Shown piece after piece: positions 35,968 through 46,722 of a DNA stretch of 64,000 bases. The DNA is taken from positions 27,959,186 through 28,023,185 of the forward strand of contig OZ034968.1 of assembly GCA_964030785.1 (NCBI GenBank). Direction: 5' to 3'. Origin of the DNA: Siderastrea siderea (taxonomy: Eukaryota; Cnidaria; Anthozoa; Scleractinia; Rhizangiidae). The position numbers were made by a program, and so were the translations under genes. A model generated the notes under the pieces. The model was not told the DNA's origin. It searched no databases and worked only from the letters and a program-made list of their open reading frames with translations. Positions within the stretch are counted from its first letter, which is position 1, and each line of letters opens with the position of its first letter.

Positions 35968-36284
35968 GGATGTCGGGCAAAGGTCTGGCTCCGGACTAGA
36001 AACATCCCTGCTCAGTTGTGCTTTGCCCCTGACGATCGCGACTCACAACACTACAGGAGCCACAGTGTCGATGCATCCTTAATCTTATATCCTATATGAG
36101 AAGTCCTTTGGGATTTTTCTCTCTCTGTCTCCATCTAACAAAAATTTATCTTATATCACATTTTCTGGTTTATTTCTCCATTTTATTCCTGTCTTCTCCT
36201 TCAGTTATTCTTTTTGACCTCAGTTACTGAAAAAACCAAAAAATTTTAATTATATTTATATATTATAATTCTTATCCTCTACAG

Positions 36285-36742
36285 ACATCTCAATACTAAG
36301 CTGCACTAATGAATCATACAGACAACCATTTCTTCCTCAACCTCAACCAATCAAACTCTCCAACAACTCCAAATCTACCACCATCCTGAAACGACATGAC
36401 CTCTTCCACTCTATCAACGGCGATGCATTCTATCCTCTCAATTCCTGGCCTTCCGACATCAAACGTATTTTCTGGCAAAAACCCATTACCGATAAAGATA
36501 CCTTCAAGCTGTTTCTATTCTTCATTGGCAATGGAGGCTCCCCAAATATCATAGCCGAATGGGTACTTACGTCTCAATATTGGGAGAATGAACGAAAAGC
36601 AGAAAAAAGAGCCCGGCAACCGGATTTTTTACTAAGCAACAGAGAAAGAAAGGCAGACATTTGGTTTTATTTTGACATTTTACACCAAGACTGGCGATTT
36701 TTAAATGGACGAAAGAGATACTCAGCAAATAATAATTATTAA
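36285..36742 (+). CDS. Terminal exon of an unrecognised gene
   Basis: An open interval of 152 codons follows an acceptor-like TTCTTATCCTCTACAG and ends with TAA at 36740-36742. It starts in phase 2 and has no ATG at its head, so earlier exons are expected. The protein has motifs such as DIKRIFWQKPI, FLFFIGNGGSPNIIAEWVL, RARQPDFLLSNRERKADIWF and YFDILHQDWRFLNG. Tryptophan and aromatic residues are spaced as in a real fold. I have a weak memory of similar lineage-specific anthozoan proteins but know no function. It could be transposon-encoded. No upstream exon was identified. Confidence 0.45.
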
Positions 36743-37453
36743 CGTACAAAACTTGTCCATTTTTTAAAAAACGTTTCCTTATTCATGTGGATGAAAATTA
36801 AAATTACAACAAACTTAAGAATGAAAATCTTTTATGCTGATACTCTATATATTATACTGTTTCCTCAGGAAAGAATGCTGAAATCGCAAAAAAGACCACA
36901 TAATTTTACACATTTTTATAGATCATTCACTCTAAGAAAATTATCCACCTAATCAATATTTACTCTACATACACAAACAAAACTACATACACTACACAAT
37001 AAGCCAAATGTCACACAACTACCACATGTCTACCAGATCGTGTCCACACAAACTAAACACACAGGTCCTTTACCATTACCTCTAAATATTATGACTGGTC
37101 CATTACACTTATAATAGCTCGCCTAACTCCTAACTCCCCTTAAATTTAATTTAATTTTTGAATTTTTTTATATTTCTTTTGTATTGAGCTGGCAGTGTGC
37201 TGCTTTACGGAGGTCGCTCCCTCAATTAACATATAACCTTAATAAATTTATATGTTTATTTTACTACTCACCCCAATAAACACACCCCATTTTACCCCTA
37301 AATTGATGCAAATCAATGTCCAATTGGGAACCCCCCTAAAGGGATCCCATATTTCAACACCTAACAATGCCACATAGGTTGCTAGATATCTGCCAATGTT
37401 TTTTGAATTTTTTTTTTTTAATAAAAACCTCTTTGAGTTGAGGAAAACAGTTA
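36743..37453. other. Non-coding stretch
   Basis: AT-rich. No exon or repeat structure recognised apart from short A/T runs. Confidence 0.5.
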
Positions 37454-37715
37454 GGGACCGGTCATTATTTAGAGGTGGGGGAGAGCTGGTGCAAATAGGG
37501 AGAGGGTCAATGATTTTTATGCAGGGAAAAAGGGGGGCCACATAAATTTATGCATGGATATTAGGGAGCTTTGTTATATAAAGGGGGTTGGGGGAAAGGG
37601 TCAGCAAAACATGTGCTCCTCAAAGGGGAGGGTCAGAAGAATTTGAACATGGCCTCCCTTCATTTGCACCAGCCCTCCCCACCCCCACCCCCCCCTCTAA
37701 ATAATGACCGGTCCC
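37454..37715. mobile_element. MITE with TTA duplication (PIF/Harbinger-like)
   Basis: The ends GGGACCGGTCATTATTTAGA and exact complement lie between TTA duplications (37451-37453 and 37716-37718). The 262-base interior is G-rich on one strand and non-coding. Confidence 0.8.
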
Positions 37716-37772
37716 TTAAATTGGAAATAAAATGTCAACTATAATATTATAATAATTTATTTCCAAATTACT

Positions 37773-39480
37773 CAAGCTTTTGATTTACTGGAAATTTTGC
37801 TCTCGAATTGCGATGTTTTTTCATAAGCTTACTTCTCCTGGCCCCGGTTCCTGGAAAGTCGATTAAACTATCCCCCGATTAGCAGTTAATCCACGATTAA
37901 ATTCCTTATCTCTAGAATAACTAATCCAGGGATAAAAAGGCGTTCCTGAAAGCAGAGTTATTCCTCGTTTAACTATCCCTCGGTTAAACTCATATCAAAC
38001 CGGTTAAACAAGTTACCAGCATATAAAAGCGCGGGAAAACGACAGAGCGGGAGACAAAAGTCGACTCCGATACTCGTTTTACTGATCGATACCTGTTGTA
38101 GTCTATATTGTGTATTTGACAGCGGTTACGATTTGCCCTTTGTCTGGTTGTGACAAAACAAAACTTCAAACCTTTCCTCAAAGAAAAACAAAGTGGAAAT
38201 CACGGTTCGGTGCAAAGTGATGCTGATTCGAGGTGAAATGTAGGCTATATCTGAAAATCGGTGAGTTCTCTACCTCTTGATTCTTTCTATCATCAAAACT
38301 ATTTTGAGCTTAAACAAAGCAAGACTTGCCTCTTGGAAAAATGTTAACAATAAAGTATTGATTTGTGCCGAATAATTGTCTTTGATATTTGTCGCCTATC
38401 TGTTTTGTTACGTTTGCCTGGTACAGAAATTTGACATTTTGTTTTTGTTCTAAATCGGTGAAAAACCTCTGTTTCAGTGTCTGCATTGTTTGAGAACGAC
38501 GACAACTTCGCTTTAATTAATCGTCAACATTTTTGTCTTTTATACATTATTTCAATAAAACGTCTCCTTCTGCTTTTGCAAAATTGCCATAAATATTTGT
38601 AGAAACCGAAAACTGGCAAATTGTTCCGTGAAAAGTTGATTATTCGCGCTATCGCTTGCGCAGTCGATTACCGTTTGAATTTGTGCAGACAACAAAATTA
38701 TTTGTTATTTAAGTTGCTGAGGGTAATTTATCTATCATAAATTGCCTTCTTTCTTTTTCCTTACTCAATTAAACTAACAATATCGCAAACTTTAAGTCCA
38801 CCATTTTGTTTGTTTTGATCAAGTTTTTCCCCCGATTAGTGAGTTAATCGACCTCGCTAGGTGGATTAAATTTAACCCCTCGTTTATCACTTGGTTAGTG
38901 TTAATCGTGCTTTCAGGAACAGAATCTAACCGAAGGATAAATTTTCATCCTCGATTAGCGAGATTTAACCCTCGATTAACGCTAATCGGCTTTCCAGGAA
39001 CCGGGGCCTGAAGTGTCCACAGAACGAAGCCAGACTGACAGAGTGAAAAGGCTTATTGATTTGGAAAGAATTAAATAATATTGTGATTTACGGCGATTCT
39101 AGATCTATATTGTCCACATTATAGGACATGACAAGACACAGCATGACATGTCTTGAATTGACAGAAATGAAATCAAATTTTACGGAAAATCATCTGATCG
39201 CCATCAGTGACTGAGTAAGCTGTCGTTTTCCGCAGTTTTATAAAATAAGAATTCATAGGGAGGCCCAGGACGTGAATCAACTTATTGTTTACTTGATTGG
39301 GCCATTAGACTAACAAAGAGAAAGCAAAGAATCGTTGAAGACTTACCACTTGTTTTCCAGTGGGCCTATTCATCTTGCTGTCAGTGTTTCTTGTTTCTGT
39401 TCTGTTGATTCAGCGAAGTTTGTTCATGGTGCAAGAAGCTGACCCGGGGAGACTAAGTACTAATATAACAACTTCCCCTC
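37773..39480 (+). repeat. Segmental repeat, copy 3 (interrupted)
   Basis: 37773-37840 and 39008-39480 match 18915-19490 and, from the CTCCTGAAG border, 1-515. It is interrupted exactly by the element at 37841-39007. The match fades at the border of the next element (39485). Confidence 0.8.
37841..39007. mobile_element. CTG-flanked element with GCCCCGG TIRs
   Basis: The ends are GCCCCGGTTCCTGGAAAG and the near-exact complement. The flanking 3-base duplication is CTG (37838-37840 and 39008-39010). The empty site TTCTCCTGAAGTG is present in copies 1 and 2. CWG duplication is known for PIF/Harbinger. Both sides carry repeated CCTCGATTAAC/CCGATTAG motifs. 1167 bases with no transposase, so non-autonomous. 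Confidence 0.85.
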
Positions 39481-39484
39481 AATC

Positions 39485-41285
39485 GACCATTTTCATTATG
39501 ACGTCACACACGCAAAGGTTTCTGGTAGTTGTTGTAAAGATCGCACCCAGAGTCGCTCAATCGCGGGAAAATTCAAAATAATCCACAAAAACACATGCAA
39601 TGCAATGGCGGCCGAGTTGGTCGATCACATCACGTCTATAATGTGCATAATTGAGAGGACCACGAGTGATATAAGCGACAAACCTGCTTTTACCCCACCA
39701 GGACACATCAAGAGACAACAATGTAAAAGTAAGGAAGATTTATTTTACAAGATTTCGATTTTTTTATCGTTTCGCACTCGGTGCGTTACAAAACTTTCTA
39801 GAGGATGGCTTCTTGTACGCTCGATTTTCAGGCCGGTTATTTTACAGGCATCCCTAGGATGAAGTCTTCTGAAGACATTCCTTTTAAAAGCTTGTTGCTA
39901 CAAGGAAAAGACCTGAAGAATACTCGACGGCGGTTGTAGAAGAAATTGGAGAGGTTTTAGAGCAAAGAAAACCTTGTTCGAGAACAGACTGTATTGTCAG
40001 TGTCGTTTTTATTTCCAAGGACAACGATTGGTTTTTTAAAAGTATTTCTTCCACTTCAACCGTTGCTAAATTACATATTTGACTGTGGATTGACTGCATA
40101 AGAATTTTTTAAAACTGAGGGAATCCACATTTATAATAGCTATCTTGAAATGTTTAAAAAAATTGCAGAAATTTGGTACAAAACAATGTCAAGTTAAGCG
40201 GAATTGTACTAGAGACAATTTACTTCCCAGGACAGCAAATGCTATTCTGAATACTTTTTTCATACCTGAAGGTTTGTTTTCCCTTTTTTCTATTTCTATT
40301 TTCATGGAATTTCTTATTAAAATTAAAATAAGCGATCTGATATTGCAGTTGCATTTATTACAGTTAATCTTGGCGAGTAAATTTGTGCGTATAAACTTTC
40401 AAGACTTTGTCTTTGTAGGTTTTGTTCATTAAACTTATGTCTTATTTCGCAAAATGGTGAAAATAATTCAAAAAAATAGTAATAGAAACTATTCTAGACT
40501 GAGTTAGAGTTGTTTCTCAAGCCAGTTTGCTTTCCTTTGGTACTGCACATTGGGTTGTTTGAAAGCAAAAAATTGTTCGGCCGTCTTTTACTCGTAGTGC
40601 GAATAACATTGCTTGGTTTTTCAGTTGACGGAATATTTCAATCATCATTACATGTTTTGCGTTAACTAGACTTGTAGTAATGAATGGTATTTCTCTTCCA
40701 TTTTAATGATTTAACTTAGAACTGCCGATTCACTCAAAGCGAAATATTTAATGCCTTGTTTTGTTTTTATTAAATCTCAGAGCGAGTCGCTCAAAGCATG
40801 TCAATGGGTTCCTCGTTTTGTTTTGCACTATGCTAGATATAAAATTTTTATTGCTTTGATCTCCATTTGGTTCTGTTAATTAAAACTGTTCTAATCGTTC
40901 TATATCTCCTATCTCAGAAACACCCTCCTCCCCTTTGATTCTTTTTCTCATGAGGGAAATTGTATTGGCAGCATTGTTAAGACACGTGTTCCTGCTACAC
41001 ACTCCGTATCCAGAATTTGGGAAAAAAGTTTTCCATTGAAATGTTCGTTAACAACACTTCGCAATTCGTCGTTTATCGAAAAAAAAAACATAAAAAACTC
41101 CACGCTGAATTTCTTTGAATTTGTGTAGCAATCGAGCACATAACTTTGTAAAACACTTGGTAGCTTGCCTTGGCCGACATGGCGCTGATTTTTTGACACT
41201 TTCCCGCGATCGCGCGACACTGGGCGCGATCTTTACTACAACTACCAGAAACCTTAGCGCGTGTGACGTCATAATGAAAATGGTC
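39485..41285. mobile_element. 1.8-kb TIR element with CRE sites and facing ORFs
   Basis: The ends match for about 95 bases at roughly 90% identity, starting GACCATTTTCATTATGACGT. Each TIR contains TGACGTCA and TAGTTGTxGTAAAGATCGC. Just inside each arm is an ATG in similar context (ATGGCGGCCGAG at 39605, ATGTCGGCCAAG on the opposite strand near 41180). The left frame gives about 41 residues before a GTAAGG donor, the right about 36. No transposase domain recognised and no target duplication resolved. Confidence 0.6.
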
Positions 41286-41699
41286 TATTCCGCTCTCTTC
41301 AAAGGTCCGTCACGCGATAGTGTTTTTCGCGCGCTCCGATTGGCTACTCCCGGCATTTTTCTGGATTTCACATGCGAGTTTCCCCTCATTTCTCAGAAAA
41401 AAGGCACTATTCAGGGGTGCTGGCTGTCCACTGGTCTGGTATATACTAAAACGATTTTTCGCCTCAGTGGCCGGAGAAGAGTGGTAGCGCTTTTAGGTCC
41501 TTTTAGACGGCTCGGCCAATATCCACCACTATTCTCTCCACTTCGGTGAATAATTGTTAAATATGCCCACAGGGCCACTGTCTAGGTCTGGCTGGCTAAT
41601 CCATCTTGTTTTGATCGCAAAAGTAACCGCATAAGCTTCATAAGCTTCATCCGATCTTCTTCGTGCGTCTGGTGAAGTTCACAATGAAGCCGAAAGTCC

Positions 41700-41957
41700 A
41701 CAGGTAACCCAAGCTCCTTGGGAGCCGTGAACATTATATAACGTTACACAACAGCCTAAATGTAAGAGTTTGTATGGGAATGCTGGGAATGTAACGATCG
41801 TTTATGACAGTTCCAAATATCGAAAAGAAATTCAATTAAAACGACGTACTCCTTCTCTACTCTGTGTTACTTGTCTTTCCGCGGCGTTTCAAAGCGATTC
41901 TAGCTAGTTTTGGTTTTACTGTTTTCCTCTCCTTATGATATAAGGAGAGGAAAACAG
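41700..41957 (+). repeat. Relative of the 23-24 kb foldback arm
   Basis: Shares the order GTGAAC, GTTACRCAACAG, GTTTGTATGGGAA, a Ser-like CTGTGTTACTTGTC block and CAAAGCGATTCTAG with the arms of 23124-24602, with heavy divergence. It ends in the perfect palindrome 41919-41957. Confidence 0.4.
41919..41957. repeat. Perfect palindrome, 18-bp arms, 3-base spacer
   Basis: CTGTTTTCCTCTCCTTAT, GAT, then its exact complement. Such a short spacer could extrude as a cruciform. It may mark the collapsed centre of a foldback element. Confidence 0.85.
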
Positions 41958-42652
41958 CCCCCAACATTGCCAAGAGGAATGCATATATGGACCGTGTGGC
42001 GTGCAGTAAAAATAAAGGGTTTCTGAGCTGGAGCATCACCCAAGTGGAAGTGAAATGTAATTAAATTGTATTTAAAATGTTTATACGGGGAAACCTCGCC
42101 ATTCTGGCAACAAATGGGTTTGATTTTCCAGCGAAAATGACTGAGCTGGCTTTCCTGTGTCCTGTAACGGGCCGCACGTGCCGGGTTCACCAATAGCTCA
42201 GTCGGTCAGGTGCTCAATTTGCTTTAATTTTAGTCGTGTTAATTTGAAATATAAGCGTTGACTGAGACAGAGCTAACAAACAGAAGAGTTCATTTTGCAT
42301 GGCAAGGCAGTTTCGGTGCTTCTATTGTTTATTTCCCTCTTCAAGAGGAATTAATTCACACAATAAGCTTTGTTGTTTTCATCAAGAACCAAACGAAGTC
42401 AACTGCAATAACCACTGCACCACCGTGGCTCCGCTAAACACTAAAAGAAAGTCTAGAATTCTAGCTCAGTTTTTAGAAGGATCAAATATATTTTCATTAG
42501 AGCAGTTTTCATTTGAGATTCGTAAAACCAAATGCAGCTGCTCTAGCCAATCGCAACGGACATACTCAATGAACCAATCGGATCTCAAAGCAAAGGTCTC
42601 TAAGAAGTACCAAGCGCAGGAAAATGCGAGCGCCGGATGGCGTAGCAGCCTA

Positions 42653-42769
42653 GAACCCAGGCCTTCTCTTCTCGCTCACTCGAATTGACGCAAAAATTCG
42701 TGACGTCATTTCCTGACGTCATTTTGCACCAAGTCGAGTCGAGTGAGCGGGAGGAGAACGCCTGGGTAC
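42653..42769. mobile_element. Short MITE with TA duplication and two CRE sites
   Basis: TA-flanked arms (GAACCCAGGCCTTCTCTT...CTCGCTCACTCGA and complement TCGAGTGAGCGGGAGGAGAA...). Two TGACGTCA octamers lie in the loop. 117 bases. Confidence 0.7.
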
Positions 42770-42794
42770 TAGTCAGAGAGCGTAGTAAAGCAAC

Positions 42795-44650
42795 TGTACA
42801 GCGCCGTAAATAATCCCGAGACCGCAAACGATCCCTGACCGCAAATGATCCCCAAATTGGACCGCACATGATCCCAGAACCGCAAATGATCCCCAGGGTG
42901 GACCGCAAATGATCCCGCTAAAAAAGATGGAATGGCGCGGAGTTTCAGTGATCGGAAACTGAAAATTCTGACAACAAATAAATAAAGAAATAAATAACAA
43001 CAAGAGAAAATAAGGGGACAGAGAGGGATTCTGAGGGCGTTGGCTGGGATATGTCAATTCCACAAAAGTTATTTATAGACTGGCTTTTGAACGGAAGCCT
43101 GTTTCCCGAAACGTCCGCATCAATACCATTTCCCTTGTTTTTCGAAGTCGTTTTCATCGACAAAACGTAAGTCCACTTGGTCCGCCATTACAAGCAAAAT
43201 TTTGAATGGTACTTCAAACAACAGATCGAGGTTGCCTTTATGTGGACGTCCTGAATTCAGACTTCCGTTGCAAATGGCCGTCTAAAAATAACTTTTCCGA
43301 ACTTGACATATCCCAAAGCCTGGTCTGGCAGTGTCCCTCTCTGTCCCCTTATTTTCTCTTGATAACAAAGAAACAGAAAAAATTATCATTTCCAAGGCCT
43401 TACACCAGAATGGATAAAAGGCAAAAATGATTATGTTTAAAAATACATATATTTATCTTGATATGCGTTCGCAAATATCATAGATGGTCGACCGAGCCCG
43501 AGACAGTCGAGAATGATACAGGTTTCCAAGGCGCGGTGATTGACATCGACCAGCCTTGAAACCAAAGGTCACTAAACCTTGTGTGAGAAGGTAGCTCAAC
43601 AGGGTATGGTTGTCTTTCTGGACTGGAAGCCTTGGACCCTACATGTGGGTACCAGAAATTATTTTTTTTAAATCTTATTCTAGGATGTCATTAAAAAAAT
43701 ACTTTCTGTATGGGAAATGAAAAACAAAGCAGACAAAAAACGCAGAACACAGGCAAAATATAAAGGTCTCTTGTTTTAAACAGGGTAGCAAAACGAACGG
43801 ATTTTGTCTCAAACAGGGTCAGAGTTAAACTTCCCTTAAGTGCCCCCCCCCCCCCCTCCCCACAGGAGAACATGTAAGCAGTGTCCCGTTCGCTTGCGAT
43901 CGCGCTTGCAGAAATGGCTGAACTGGTCTCCAAATGAATTACTTTCGTCCATTCATTAGTGTTGTTGGTCCGTCCCTAAGTATCAATCTGACTTTGTGCG
44001 TGCTGCCAAAAAATGTTTGGGAACGCCCCTGACTTGTTGCACCGAGCTGGTTATACACACCAATATACACACCTGAGCACCGTCCTAGAAAGGAAACGTG
44101 AACCTCTCGAGACAAAAATCCTTTGTAGCTGGCTTGAAAAGTCAGTTAATATGAGCGACTGCAAATTTTCCCCCGACAAACGCTCAATACGACTTGTATA
44201 AGAGAGCATTAAGTTAACAGGTCCTAAAGAAAATACACAAACCAGATATATTTTCAACCTGCATGCTAAACTAAAGGTACAAAAAATTGTGAACTTAAAG
44301 AACTGCATAGCATCCTAACGTTTTAATTTTTTAAGCTGCCTCGAAATAAAATATCTAAGCCATGATTTATGGGGCTAAAACTTGCTTTGTAGAATAGTAA
44401 TAAGGCAAAAGCGCCACTATCCACATCATTCCCCTGACCTCGCCATGTCACTGTACACGCCATTCTAGAATCCGCGCACTTTCACTGTCCTCGCCGTTCT
44501 ACTGTCCACGCCATTCCTCTTATTTAGCGGGATCATTTGCGGTCCGGTGTCGGGATTATTTGCGGTCCAATTTGGGGATCATTTGCGGTCGGGGATCATT
44601 TGCGGTCTCGGGATCATTTGCGGTCTCGGGATCATTTGCGGCGCTGTACA
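42795..44650. mobile_element. 1.86-kb element with iterated 142-bp TIRs
   Basis: The outermost 12 bases are perfect inverted copies (TGTACAGCGCCG). CAAC flanks both sides (42791-42794 and 44651-44654), and copies 1 and 2 show the uninserted site. Each TIR (42795-42936 and 44509-44650) carries six iterations of CCGCAAATGATCCC with variable 3-9 base linkers. A second inverted pair lies inside (about 43003-43100 and 43265-43375). No transposase. I cannot assign the superfamily. Confidence 0.8.
43003..43375. repeat. Nested inverted repeat within the 1.86-kb element
   Basis: AAATAAGGGGACAGAGAGGG and following bases recur inverted near 43340-43375, and GGATATGTCAA/AAAAGTTATTT blocks pair likewise. 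It may be a separate foldback inserted into the element. Confidence 0.6.
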
Positions 44651-45594
44651 CAACACCACAGCAAACACTGATTTAGGTTCGACACTCGATTAAAAACTAC
44701 TCTACTTTATAATACGTGAAACGGATTAACTGTTGTCCACTCATAACAGAAAAACGGCGAAGTTACAAAAAGCCACAACCATTTCTGTACTTTCCTGGCA
44801 AGGATTTGTGCAATTTGGTTTTAAACAAAAAAGATCCACTTTGGAGAATTTGCACAAACAGTCGCACGTTCCTCTCCGCCATGTCTGTTGATGTGTGACT
44901 TATGTAAATTGCTCTCGGTTTTCATGCGTGACAAATTAAGCACTTATTCAAAGTTGTGTCAGCTTTCGAAACATCGCCTCCTAGCTAAACAATGAATTAA
45001 AACAGAGTTCACGCCTTACAAACGACTCCATGATTTTCAAGCAGATTCAACTAAAACTGATAAATGATTTCGAGAACAACAACGTGTTGCTAAGGCGTGA
45101 ATTTTTCACGGGTACCAGCTGGTCTACCTAAATCATTGATAAGCTTTGTTCTGTTTTAAAATTGTACTAGTTACTATAAAAAAAAATCGGTAAAAAATTC
45201 TTCGAATTTAGACAAAAAGAATTTAGCAAACGATGTGGCGTTAATATTAACAACCATCCTTTATAATCGAACATCAATTCAAAACGTCAATATATACCTA
45301 TAATATAATAATACCACAACTATCACGATCCTATACCAGTTGAGATTATAATTTCATTTTAAAACTGTTTTGCAAGGAATTCCCACTATTTCGCCTACAA
45401 ATAGGCCCAGGCAAACTAGCCGGGATAATCGTTTTCCAAAGAAGCTGGCTTCTTTGGAAAACGTGGTTCTAATAACGGGTCGAGGTAGATTCACCTTGCG
45501 CGTGAAATTCCAAAAAACTCCTGGAAATTGAGTTTCAATTTTTCTATCCCCAATCCTGAAAAACTGGAAATTTTTACCTTTTCTTAGTACGGTA

Positions 45595-46570
45595 TTCTTA
45601 GAAATATCACGAATATTTCCTTCCGGCCCAGGTTGAATATTCCTATCCTTCTTCCGATTTTAGGCTGAAATATTCTTGTGTTATTCTTACATGTAAATTA
45701 TAGTTCATTTCTTTTGTGCTGTATACTGTATATATGTATTAAATGTACCGTTCATCGAACTGGCACTAGCATTGACCATTTGGCTATAGCTAGTGCAGGT
45801 TTTTTCGTTTTGTTGGCTAGTTTTGCCATTTAGAGAAAAGAATAATTTTTTACCGATAAGTTAAAAACATATAATTATATTGTATTTACAGATTTTGAAC
45901 ACACAAAATTATATCCTTTTCAAAATCTTAGCCTCGAGTTTATTCTAAAAATATTTTTAAAATTTCGCAAATTTCAGCCTCGATATTCTTATAACATATA
46001 TTCTTATATAAAAAAGAGTGTATTTAGAAAAGACCTAAAACTTACCAATTGTCCTTCCGTGGAATCATTCATCGCCTTCGAGGGATTCAAGGAAACTTCA
46101 AAGGCAAAGGCGCCGTCATTTGACATCCACAGGCATGATATTATTTTTAGGCGGCGCGACGTCTCAAACGTCGCTGCCGTCTCATAAAATGCAAGGCACA
46201 TTCCTGAATTGTCGGAAGTCACTAGACTTAGACTCCGCACGGGCTCTAAACAATCAGGCTCGTTAGATTAAAAGCTAATCTCTCAAATACCGTACAATTT
46301 GCTTGTGATATTACCTTTTTTCTATATAGAGCTATGACGTAACTAGATAGAAAAAAGTAGCCGTAGAAAGGAGCGTAATTTTGTTGTTTTGAGTTTCGCA
46401 GCGTATTGAAGTTAAGTAAAGGTAAGCGTTGAAATGTTTATTTCTCAGGGTAGTATTGACAAAATACAGTAGAATCACTGGTCGGCATTCGAACAATGGC
46501 CTTGTTGTTATCATGAAGCAAATTAAAATGGACCTGTATCGTTGTTTAAAAATAGATTGCAATTAGCCTG
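45595..46570 (-). repeat. Segmental repeat, copy 5 (inverted, first block)
   Basis: Complement of 1405-2395, including the AT-rich MITE (45605-46010). Its left border at about 45593 abuts copy 4 in opposite orientation. It continues at 52533 after the BEL/Pao insertion. Confidence 0.85.
46046..46245 (-). CDS. Possible exon, inverted copy of 1725-1924
   Basis: Same length, acceptor and GTAAG donor as the first copy, frame open, with only a few amino-acid changes (for example Leu to Ser and Asp to Gly). Function unknown. Confidence 0.3.
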
Positions 46571-46722
46571 TGTTTACTTATCGGGGATTTGTACAAGTTC
46601 GATTTGCGTCCAGCAGTTGACGGCTTACAGTTCGAGTGTTCGTCAAATCACTGCAAAACAGTGATGAGTGATTCTAGTATTAGTTCCTGAAGGTACAGCA
46701 AATGAAACAAAACAAGGCTGAA
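46571..46722 (-). repeat. Truncated 3' LTR of the BEL/Pao element
   Basis: Matches the terminal 150 bases of the 5' LTR (GGGATTTGTACAAGTTCGAT, CAAAACAGTGATGAGTGATT). The rest of the LTR is deleted up to the integrase coding region. A 6-base AAACAA-type insertion differs from the 5' copy. Confidence 0.88.

Larger units (their letters stand above)
42100..45590 (+). repeat. Segmental repeat, copy 4 (diverged, direct)
   Basis: Blocks at 42120-42180, 42230-42640, 44651-44720 and 45130-45590 match 2870-2930, 3400-4260, 4320-4390 and 4525-4990 in the same order. Interrupted by the elements at 42653-42769 and 42795-44650. More diverged than copies 1 and 2 are from each other. Confidence 0.7.

Noticed and set aside
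41115..41549. 144-codon plus-strand frame
   Set aside because: Runs out of the TIR element across its border into unrelated DNA. The opposite strand has the better ATG.
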